From Candidatus Thiomargarita nelsonii (GTDB lineage Bacteria; Pseudomonadota; Gammaproteobacteria; Beggiatoales; Beggiatoaceae): a stretch of 32,160 bases of DNA. Under the pieces are notes generated by a model. That model searched no databases. It was not told the DNA's origin and worked only from the letters and a program-made list of their open reading frames with translations. The stretch lies in the NCBI GenBank assembly GCA_000785145.2, contig JSZA02000076.1, forward strand, positions 1 through 32,160, read 5' to 3'. The stretch's first letter is position 1. Each line of letters opens with the position of its first letter. The translations under genes and the position numbers were made by a program. This document shows positions 1 to 5,442 of this stretch, in pieces.

Positions 1-128
1 ACTTAGCAAACGGACTATGCTAAGCCGAGGAGCTGTATGAGCGCGAAAGTCTCACGTACAGTTTTGAAGACTGGCCTTGGGCAGTGTTCCACCTTTCGGG
101 GTGAGTGATGTTCAGGGCCAAGTTTAAC
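1..128 (+). mobile_element. 3' end of a group II intron (domains V and VI) interrupting rpmA
   Basis: Positions 30-64 fold as group II intron domain V. The lower stem GAGC/GUUU carries the catalytic AGC at 31-33, the next helix is UGUAU/GUACA, a two-base bulge follows, and GAG/CUC leads to a GAAA tetraloop at 45-48. One extra C sits in the upper stem compared with the usual 34-nt form. Positions 73-83 pair along their full length (with G-U pairs) with 109-119, as expected for domain VI. The sequence to 128 ends in AAC, which fits the usual AY 3' end. From 129 on the DNA encodes the L27 C-terminus. The 5' part of the intron, any intron-encoded reverse transcriptase and the 5' exon lie outside the window. 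The exact 3' splice site is inferred from the L27 reading frame. Confidence 0.82.
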
Positions 129-227
129 CTATATGCTAAAGCCGAGGGCGTAGTCAAGTTTGAAATAAAAGGCCCTAAAAACCGCAATTTTATTAACGTC
201 ATTGCGCCTGAGCCTGCCGCTGCGTAA
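129..227 (+). CDS. rpmA: Ribosomal protein L27, 3' exon only
   Basis: The frame from 129 to the TAA at 225-227 encodes 32 residues beginning LYAKAEGVVKFEIKGPKN. This matches the known C-terminal part of bacterial L27 (in E. coli the chain reads [22 protein letters not shown] near its end). L27 is a 50S subunit protein placed close to the peptidyl transferase centre. The first part of the gene is not joined to this piece: immediately upstream is a group II intron end, so the 5' exon would have to end at the Thr of the His-Thr-Leu segment. The tail ends in a short Pro/Ala-rich extension (APEPAAA). A strong terminator follows 18 nt after the stop. Whether the intron splices and the gene is functional cannot be seen here. 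Confidence 0.88.
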   Translation, partial: LYAKAEGVVKFEIKGPKNRNFINVIAPEPAAA

Positions 228-244
228 GATATTTTCCATCTGTG

Positions 245-280
245 AAAAATCCTATTTCTTAAAGAAATAGGATTTTTTTT
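245..280 (+). terminator. Rho-independent terminator after rpmA
   Basis: A near-perfect stem (AAATCCTATTTCTT pairing with AAGAAATAGGATTT) is followed by an eight-T run. It lies 18 nt after the rpmA stop and 17 nt before the next start codon. Confidence 0.88.
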
Positions 281-296
281 ACTTTGGGTTAGCAAT

Positions 297-815
297 ATGA
301 ACGACAATAACAAAGAACATCTCATCCCCGCCTATGAGAAAATGATGACGCGGGTTGAGCAAACACAGAAAACGGCAACGACTAAAAAAAGCTTGCGACA
401 ACATATTGAGTCGGCTACCGAGGCGGCTGTTCAACTTGAAGAGCTGACTCGCGAAGAGGCAGAACGCATTGGTGATTATTTACGGCGGGATTTGCACAAT
501 GCCGCTGAATTTATTGTTACCACTGAACGCGCCTTAGCGGATTGGATGCGCTTTGACTTAACACTGATTGAACAGCCTTTGCTCAATATGTTTAGCCTGA
601 TGGTTGATCAAACTCAATTGGAATTGGAAAATCTCGCCGAATCGGCACGTTTGGCGACTGAGTGGAATAGTGGCGAAATTGTCGGGCTAGGTACTTTGTA
701 CTGTGAAAATTGTAATCATGCTTTGCATTTTCATCAACCTGACTACATCCCCGCTTGCCCCAATTGTGGGGCGACTCAGTTTAGGCGGGAAATAAATGAA
801 AATGAGGCTGAATAA
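297..815 (+). CDS. YbeL-like zinc ribbon protein (DUF1451 family)
   Basis: A 172-residue cytoplasmic protein. The N-terminal two thirds are charged and helical (many E, R and K). The C-terminal part has the zinc ribbon CENC (about residues 139-142) and CPNC (about 154-157), preceded by the segment SGEIVGLGTLYCENC. That layout matches E. coli YbeL and the DUF1451 family (about 160 residues; SGEVVGLGNLVCEKC in YbeL). The molecular role of the family is not known; metal binding by the four Cys is expected. No strong Shine-Dalgarno precedes the ATG. The gene begins just after the rpmA terminator and ends 19 nt before a hairpin repeat that separates it from the convergent nucleotidyltransferase gene. 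Confidence 0.85.
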   Translation: MNDNNKEHLIPAYEKMMTRVEQTQKTATTKKSLRQHIESATEAAVQLEELTREEAERIGDYLRRDLHNAAEFIVTTERALADWMRFDLTLIEQPLLNMFSLMVDQTQLELENLAESARLATEWNSGEIVGLGTLYCENCNHALHFHQPDYIPACPNCGATQFRREINENEAE

Positions 816-833
816 ACAGCGTCGAATTTGGTA

Positions 834-861
834 GGAGTCCAAGATTTATCTTGGATCCTCC
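834..861. repeat. Hairpin repeat of the GGAGTCC family, single copy
   Basis: GGAGTCCAAGATTTATC followed by TTGGATCCTCC forms a palindromic hairpin. It lies between two convergent genes and overlaps the 3' end of the minus-strand gene, supplying its last codons and TAA stop. A bidirectional transcription-end role is possible but there is no T run. Confidence 0.8.
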
Positions 862-1544
862 ACTTTAAACAGCTCAAGCCCCGATATTTCACTCGTCGCC
901 AAATACAATTCCCATTCTCGGCTATGTTCCTCTGCAATCAGTCTCTCCAAAGCCGATGCCTTCAGGCGCACAATCGGTTTACCATCAGTGCTACTACGTT
1001 GCGTCACTCGAATTTCATCATAAGAATAAACAGACAACTCAATCGGAAAAACACGCATATAATAAATATGCGTATAATCCCTATACTCACCACCGACACG
1101 AATCGTCACTTCTTTCGTTTTAAAGCGCCACCCAAGCTCAGTAAGATAACGCTCGACTTCATCAATATTCTCACTAAAGACATGTAAATCAATATCACTA
1201 CCACGCCGCACATGCCCAGTACTCACTGAGCCTATCAATCTAGGACTAAACTGTTGAAGGGAAAGCATCGTTTCAAGCGCGATCACCCGCATCGCAAAAA
1301 GACGTTGCTCACTGAATTCGCCCTCACTGAATTGGACAATTTCTCGCAGTGCCGCTTGTATTTCACCATTTGAAGGTAAAAATTGAGGCCGGTAGCGTAT
1401 ATTTTTGCCGCCAGTACGTCCAAGAATACGTTTAGCCGCGATGCGTTTAGCATTCAAATATTGATCCACGCCCTCTTCATACATCAAACGAGCAGCTTCC
1501 TGGGCAAGTGTTTGGCGAAGCTCTGGGGACTGTTGTCTTTTCAT
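846..1544 (-). CDS. Nucleotidyltransferase (pol beta superfamily) domain protein
   Basis: A 232-residue protein whose centre contains the segment GSVSTGHVRRGSDIDLHVF. This is the GS...SDxDL signature of polymerase-beta-type nucleotidyltransferases, with the two Asp expected to bind Mg-NTP. The N-terminal third is helical and charged. The substrate is unknown. The start ATG lies 13 nt after the stop of the HD-domain gene, so the two are probably co-transcribed. A nucleotidyltransferase next to an HD phosphohydrolase resembles the domain pairing of CCA-adding enzymes, but neither protein looks like a full tRNA nucleotidyltransferase. The last residues (VEDPR) and the stop codon are encoded by a hairpin repeat, so the native C-terminus may have been altered. 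Confidence 0.75.
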   Translation of the reverse strand: MKRQQSPELRQTLAQEAARLMYEEGVDQYLNAKRIAAKRILGRTGGKNIRYRPQFLPSNGEIQAALREIVQFSEGEFSEQRLFAMRVIALETMLSLQQFSPRLIGSVSTGHVRRGSDIDLHVFSENIDEVERYLTELGWRFKTKEVTIRVGGEYRDYTHIYYMRVFPIELSVYSYDEIRVTQRSSTDGKPIVRLKASALERLIAEEHSREWELYLATSEISGLELFKVEDPR

Positions 1545-1557
1545 CGTCTTTTTTTAA

Positions 1558-2079
1558 TTAAGCAAGTGGCTTGTTTTTATAATAAAACGCAGAATCGTCG
1601 CGAGACTGAATGACAGAAGAGTGCTTCATTAGCATGTCAATAGCCTCTCTGGGAGTCATGACAGTCGCATCAGCTAAACGCCCATTCGTATCCCAAGTAC
1701 GTAATAACTCAAGTTCACGGAGTTGGGGCGTATTGCGTAGCCAGCGACGGGTCGAGCGGGGCGCGACGAGTAAGTGCAAATGATGGCGGATAAGCCACAC
1801 GATGCGGGGAGACAACAGTCCTTCCAATTCATCAGCACCAATATCAGCATGATCCGGGGTACTCACCGCTTTGCCAATATCATGCAAAAGCGCGGCTGCC
1901 CACAATTCAGGATCGTCGCTGGCTTGGTGCGCCAATTGAAAGACTTGTAGTGAATGATAAAGAGCATCCCCTTCGGGATGATAACGCGGACTTTGACACA
2001 CCCCATCAAGGGATGTCAATAAAAAATGAAGGTGTTTTTTCAGGAATGCCGGCGTGCCGGCATATTGATTTTGTCTCAT
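1558..2079 (-). CDS. HD-domain phosphohydrolase-like protein
   Basis: A 173-residue protein with the metal ligands of the HD superfamily: H42 (YHSLQVF), H66-D67 (LLHDIGKA), and further His/Asp in the HADIGADEL and TWDTNGR segments. Members hydrolyse phosphate esters of nucleotides or act on RNA ends; the substrate here cannot be named. The arrangement resembles the HD part of gammaproteobacterial CCA-adding enzymes. It is the first gene of a two-gene minus-strand unit with the nucleotidyltransferase 13 nt downstream. Upstream on its coding strand lies a GC-rich stretch (2086-2103) and then the inverted repeat at 2141-2195. Confidence 0.75.
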   Translation of the reverse strand: MRQNQYAGTPAFLKKHLHFLLTSLDGVCQSPRYHPEGDALYHSLQVFQLAHQASDDPELWAAALLHDIGKAVSTPDHADIGADELEGLLSPRIVWLIRHHLHLLVAPRSTRRWLRNTPQLRELELLRTWDTNGRLADATVMTPREAIDMLMKHSSVIQSRDDSAFYYKNKPLA

Positions 2080-2140
2080 ATCAACCGGGTTTTGCCCCGG
2101 CGGGCTTAAAAAAATAAAATGATCTTGACATCAAAGGCAC

Positions 2141-2195
2141 TTGGAGTCCAAAGCTTTAGCTTTGGACTAGCCCAAAGCTAAAGCTTTGGACTCCA
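2141..2195. repeat. Paired hairpin repeat, AAAGCTTTAGCTTT variant
   Basis: Two palindromic modules (TCCAAAGCTTTAGCTTTGGA and its inverse) face each other across a short spacer, with GGAGTCC/GGACTCC outer arms. Both halves share the same variant core, so the long stem stays perfectly paired. It lies between ubiH (ending at 2212) and the HD gene. Confidence 0.85.
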
Positions 2196-2211
2196 ATAAC
2201 AATGTCGAGTA

Positions 2212-3423
2212 TCACAACGTTGATAAAGGCAATCCTCGTACTAAGCGAGAAGAATGGCCATTTAATCCCGCTAATTGTCGCACAAATCGTTTTTTTAAGA
2301 AAGGCAGCGCATCTGTGACTAATAAGCCCAGATTACGAGCAACAACCAACGGCGGAAAACGATTAGAAAAAACCCGCACCAACGAATCCGTTATAGTAGT
2401 GATACGTTGCTGATCAGGCAACTGCCATGCCATATAGCGTTCTAAAACGGCACCTACATCATCACCCGCCCAGAATCCCTCTACTATCGCCTCTCCCAAA
2501 CTCGCCACATCACGCAATCCCAAGTTGAAACCTTGTCCAGCAACCGGATGCAAAGTATGGGCAGCATTGCCGATGATCACAACACGCCCGCGTGTATGTT
2601 GTTGAATGCGACTTAGGCGTAAAGGATAAGCATGGCGTTGTCCAACTCGGATCATGCCACCTAAACGCCATCCAAATTTGGCTTGTAGTGCCTTTAAAAA
2701 GGATTGATCATCAAGTGCCATCACTTCATCAACCCGGGCACAAGTCCACACTAATGAACAATCATTACCCGCCAATGGCAACATAGCCAAAGGTCCAGAC
2801 GGCGTAAAACGTTCATAAGCTATATTTTGATGTGGATATTCTACCGTTACATTAGCAATCACAGCCGTTTGTCCATAATCCGTCTCAGTCGTGCTGATGC
2901 CCAATTGTTGACGTACTTTAGAATTGCCCCCATCTGCCCCGACTAATAAGCGGGTTTGTAAAGTCTGTACTTGCTTGTCCACAACGATTTGCACATCAAC
3001 CGCTTTGTCATGTTGACTGATTTGCAAAAGTTGTGCAGGGGCTAAAATGTCGATAGATGACGGTGTGAGCACTTCATTAAGCGTTTCACCTAAATGACGG
3101 GCACTCACAACATATCCTAAGACGCCTAAATCCTTATTATTTAATCGAGTAAAACCAAATTGTCCTTGATCGGAGACATGAATATGTTTAATAGGCGTGG
3201 CTTCAGGCGCGATTTTGTCCCACAGCCCTATGCCAGAAAAAATTCGATAGGAGGCATAGTTTAATGCGATGATACGATCATCATAACTGGGTGGACAGCA
3301 CTTAGTAAACCAAGGTGCCGCTTCAATTATCGCTATTTTGAGCGGAGTCGCCTCTAAGGCACTGGCGAGACTGGCGCCAACCAGTCCACCGCCCACAATG
3401 ATGACATCATAAATAGAAGACAT
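2212..3423 (-). CDS. ubiH: 2-octaprenyl-6-methoxyphenol hydroxylase UbiH
   Basis: A 403-residue FAD-dependent monooxygenase of the UbiH/UbiF/COQ6 family, about the usual length. Visible motifs are the N-terminal FAD-binding GGGLVGASLA (residues 11-20), the DDRIIALNYAS segment, the GADGGNS motif, and the second FAD motif GNAAHTLHPVAGQGFNLG. Segments such as HVSDQGQFGF, AYERFTPSGPLAMLP, FGWRLG and TDSLVRVFSNRFPPLVV follow E. coli UbiH rather than UbiF or VisC. The enzyme hydroxylates the ring in aerobic ubiquinone synthesis, so the host is expected to respire with ubiquinone. It starts 4 nt after the hisH stop, suggesting an operon. The C-terminal end lies just before the inverted repeat at 2141-2195. 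Confidence 0.88.
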   Translation of the reverse strand: MSSIYDVIIVGGGLVGASLASALEATPLKIAIIEAAPWFTKCCPPSYDDRIIALNYASYRIFSGIGLWDKIAPEATPIKHIHVSDQGQFGFTRLNNKDLGVLGYVVSARHLGETLNEVLTPSSIDILAPAQLLQISQHDKAVDVQIVVDKQVQTLQTRLLVGADGGNSKVRQQLGISTTETDYGQTAVIANVTVEYPHQNIAYERFTPSGPLAMLPLAGNDCSLVWTCARVDEVMALDDQSFLKALQAKFGWRLGGMIRVGQRHAYPLRLSRIQQHTRGRVVIIGNAAHTLHPVAGQGFNLGLRDVASLGEAIVEGFWAGDDVGAVLERYMAWQLPDQQRITTITDSLVRVFSNRFPPLVVARNLGLLVTDALPFLKKRFVRQLAGLNGHSSRLVRGLPLSTL

Positions 3424-3427
3424 GTTT

Positions 3428-4051
3428 TTACCAATCTAAAAAATTCTTCAATAAAGTTAAGCCGACTTGTTGGCTTTTTTCGGGATGAAATTGTACAGCA
3501 AACACATTGTCTTGCGCCACCGCCGACGTAAAATGAATCCCCCCGTAGGGCGTTGAGCCAGCGATGACACGATTTTCTTCGGGATCAACATAATAACTGT
3601 GTACAAAATAAAATCGGCTATTATCTGGTATGCCTACCCATAATGGATGAGCCTGTGCCTGTTGGACTTGATTCCAACCCATGTGGGGGATTTTAAAACG
3701 CTCACCGCTCTCGACAAAACGCCGCACTGTGCCGCCAATCCAATTAAATCCCGCCGTTCCGCCACTTTCTTCGCTGCGAGTCAATAAAGTTTGCAAACCG
3801 AGACAAATACCGAGAAAGGGTTTATTTTCAAGGGCTTTATTAATAACCTCAGCAACGCCCGTTTGATTGAGCAAAGTCATGCAATTACCTATCGCACCTT
3901 GCCCCGGAAAAACGACTTTATCCGCATGGAGTATCACCTCAGGCTTGTCGCTGACTTGAACAAGCCAATCATTACCCGCGACATGTTCTAAAGCTTTACT
4001 CACAGAGCGTAGATTGCTCATGCCGTAGTCAATCACCGTTACGGTTTTCAT
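3428..4051 (-). CDS. hisH: Imidazole glycerol phosphate synthase, glutaminase subunit HisH
   Basis: A 207-residue class I glutamine amidotransferase of typical HisH length. The nucleophile C83 lies in GICLGLQ, and the His/Glu of the triad in FHPEKS (H189, E191). The oxyanion segment FPGQGA is at residues 48-53, and PHMGWNQV is characteristic of HisH. It releases ammonia from glutamine for HisF in histidine synthesis. hisF, hisA and other his genes are not in the window; the downstream partner is ubiH, 4 nt away, which is not the usual his operon order. Upstream is the paired hairpin repeat at 4085-4154. Confidence 0.92.
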   Translation of the reverse strand: MKTVTVIDYGMSNLRSVSKALEHVAGNDWLVQVSDKPEVILHADKVVFPGQGAIGNCMTLLNQTGVAEVINKALENKPFLGICLGLQTLLTRSEESGGTAGFNWIGGTVRRFVESGERFKIPHMGWNQVQQAQAHPLWVGIPDNSRFYFVHSYYVDPEENRVIAGSTPYGGIHFTSAVAQDNVFAVQFHPEKSQQVGLTLLKNFLDW

Positions 4052-4084
4052 TTATTAGTCCACTTAATGCCATTATACTTGATT

Positions 4085-4154
4085 TAGGAGTCCAAAATTT
4101 ATTTTGGACGATTACAGGTGTTAGACTCGTCCAAAATAAATTTTGGACTCCTAA
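4085..4154. repeat. Paired hairpin repeat, AAAATTTATTTT variant
   Basis: TAGGAGTCC plus a palindromic core AAAATTTATTTT and its inverse are separated by about 20 nt, closing with GGACTCCTA. The same AAAA...TTTT variant occurs in both arms. It fills the gap between the membrane protein gene and hisH. Confidence 0.85.
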
Positions 4155-4169
4155 AAAGTCCATTGCTGT

Positions 4170-4724
4170 TTATGAAAATTTTTTGATCAGATACTTATAT
4201 TTAAAATGGAGCCAAGAATGCTTAATGAATGAACGCAGTTTTCTCAACTTCCACAAACTTTTTTGAACAATCTTATCACTACTTCGTGCCATTTTATCAC
4301 GACTTCGTACCTTTTCATCCTGAACGTCTGCCTTTGGTGCTTGGTGATAAAACTGGACTTCTTCAATAATCCAAGCTCGCACTTTATTTCTAAACACTGG
4401 ACCATCTACACCAAGCATAAAACGATAAGTGGCTGAAAATGGCAAAAAGGGTATGGAAAGCAGTACAGCTCCCGCGATAATCAAAAGGGCTATGAAAAAA
4501 GTAGCCGCAATGTCGGGTTGATTGGGAGAGAGCGGACCAAATATACTTAAAAAGCTGCTTTCTTTCCAGATCATATGAAATATCGGATACCAATCTGGAA
4601 TACGGTAAGCTAAAACGGCACCCCCCAGCGCAATCCCCACCAGACAAAAATCGGCGAAAAATCGTATAGAATACCATACAAAATAAATACCCAAAAAAAC
4701 GAATATAGCAACAAGAAATTCCAC
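4170..4724 (-). CDS. Hypothetical membrane protein
   Basis: A 184-residue protein I do not recognise. Residues 1-42 form one or two hydrophobic segments (FLVAIFVFLGIYFVWYSIRF, then LVGIALGGAVLAY). Residues about 73-97 form another (ATFFIALLIIAGAVLLSIPF). The C-terminal 70 residues are strongly basic (SRDKMARSSDKIVQKS, KHSWLHFKYKYLIKK) and likely face the cytoplasm. The start is GTG; AGAGGA lies 7 nt upstream, which supports it over internal Met codons. It stands alone between repeats, so context gives no function. Confidence 0.65.
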   Translation of the reverse strand: MEFLVAIFVFLGIYFVWYSIRFFADFCLVGIALGGAVLAYRIPDWYPIFHMIWKESSFLSIFGPLSPNQPDIAATFFIALLIIAGAVLLSIPFLPFSATYRFMLGVDGPVFRNKVRAWIIEEVQFYHQAPKADVQDEKVRSRDKMARSSDKIVQKSLWKLRKLRSFIKHSWLHFKYKYLIKKFS

Positions 4725-4822
4725 AAATCTTTCCTCTGTTCAAATGAAAATTGTTTATATTGTCTCGTTATTAGGGGCTTGTGTCAATGACTGATTGAAT
4801 ATCAAGTATAACTTTCAGGTAT

Positions 4823-4850
4823 TTTGGAGTCCAAGATTTATCTTGGACGG
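4823..4850. repeat. Single hairpin repeat of the GGAGTCC family
   Basis: TTGGAGTCC followed by the palindromic core AAGATTTATCTT and GGAC. It lies just upstream of the promoter at 4862-4891 and could separate it from transcription coming from the left. Confidence 0.8.
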
Positions 4851-4861
4851 TCGCATTCTGG

Positions 4862-4891
4862 TTGACATAGTATTGCAAGCTCGGTTATATT
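4862..4891 (+). promoter_or_regulatory. Sigma70-type promoter
   Basis: TTGACA at 4862-4867 and TATATT at 4886-4891 with an 18-bp spacer. Downstream, GAGGAG at about 4908-4913 is a good Shine-Dalgarno for the ATG at 4922. It probably serves the decayed gene, the 92-residue gene and the caspase lipoprotein gene. Confidence 0.6.
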
Positions 4892-4921
4892 AAAAAAATT
4901 TAAACTTGAGGAGATAATTTA

Positions 4922-5146
4922 ATGCTTGATACCTTTCTGATTTATACTAAGTAACGGAACGGAGTGACGTTCAACTATTGAGGTGAAGCCACTAACTATC
5001 ATTATTGGTCGCAAAAGCGTGTGGCATACGCGCTGTCAGAACGTGCCGAAAGCCCCTTTGAGCTTGAAATTGATGGCCTGGGTGATGACTTTCTTCGTAA
5101 TCGAGGTAGCCAAACAACAAGATTGGCGTTGGTGGATTTGGTTTGA
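4922..5146 (+). pseudogene. Decayed small gene with two in-frame stop codons
   Basis: A well-placed promoter and Shine-Dalgarno lead to ATG at 4922, but the frame reads only MLDTFLIYTK before TAA at 4952. A second stop, TGA, follows at 4979. From 4982 the same frame is open to the TGA at 5144-5146 and has protein-like composition, for example ALSERAESPFELEIDGLGDD followed by FLRNRGSQTTRLALVDLV. I do not recognise the family. The overlapping frame that is open here from 4983 has an implausible composition. The simplest reading is a gene inactivated in its first 20 codons, although a ten-residue leader peptide and a downstream small protein cannot be excluded. The stop lies 1 nt before the next ATG at 5148, as expected for coupled genes. 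Confidence 0.5.
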
Positions 5147-5147
5147 T

Positions 5148-5426
5148 ATGAAAGAACAAGAATTTATTATTACCCCTACGAACGGTGCTAAAACGACACA
5201 AATTAATAATGCGCTTGAAGAAATGCGTCATTTTGCATCTAAAAGTATCACAAATCTGCAAGTGATGGCACTTGATGAGCCAGCAAGACCCTTTCCAACT
5301 TCTTTCGATACAAATAGCCTATTTCGTATATTTACTAAGGTTAAGCAACCATACAACTCTATTTCTCCACCCTACATGTATGGAATTTGGCGGTACGATA
5401 TGGCATTGACGCTCCGCATCGAATAA
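5148..5426 (+). CDS. Small hypothetical protein upstream of the caspase gene
   Basis: 92 residues beginning MKEQEFIITPTNGAKTTQIN and ending YGIWRYDMALTLRIE, soluble, with no signal peptide. I do not recognise the family. The frame is open further upstream to a GTG at 4983, but the extra residues look like an out-of-frame reading of the preceding gene. The ATG at 5148 follows the stop of that gene by 1 nt, so it is preferred. The caspase lipoprotein gene begins 16 nt downstream, so the two are probably co-transcribed from the promoter at 4862. Confidence 0.55.
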   Translation: MKEQEFIITPTNGAKTTQINNALEEMRHFASKSITNLQVMALDEPARPFPTSFDTNSLFRIFTKVKQPYNSISPPYMYGIWRYDMALTLRIE

Positions 5427-5442
5427 ACAAGGACTAAACAAC

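Noticed and set aside
20..325. Minus-strand open frame over the intron and rpmA end
   Set aside because: It is antisense to the domain V structure and the L27 codons, both of which have clear identity.
4983..5147. Longer N-terminus for the small gene, from GTG at 4983
   Set aside because: The extra residues have an unlikely composition, and another frame over the same bases looks coding; the ATG at 5148 follows that frame's stop by 1 nt.
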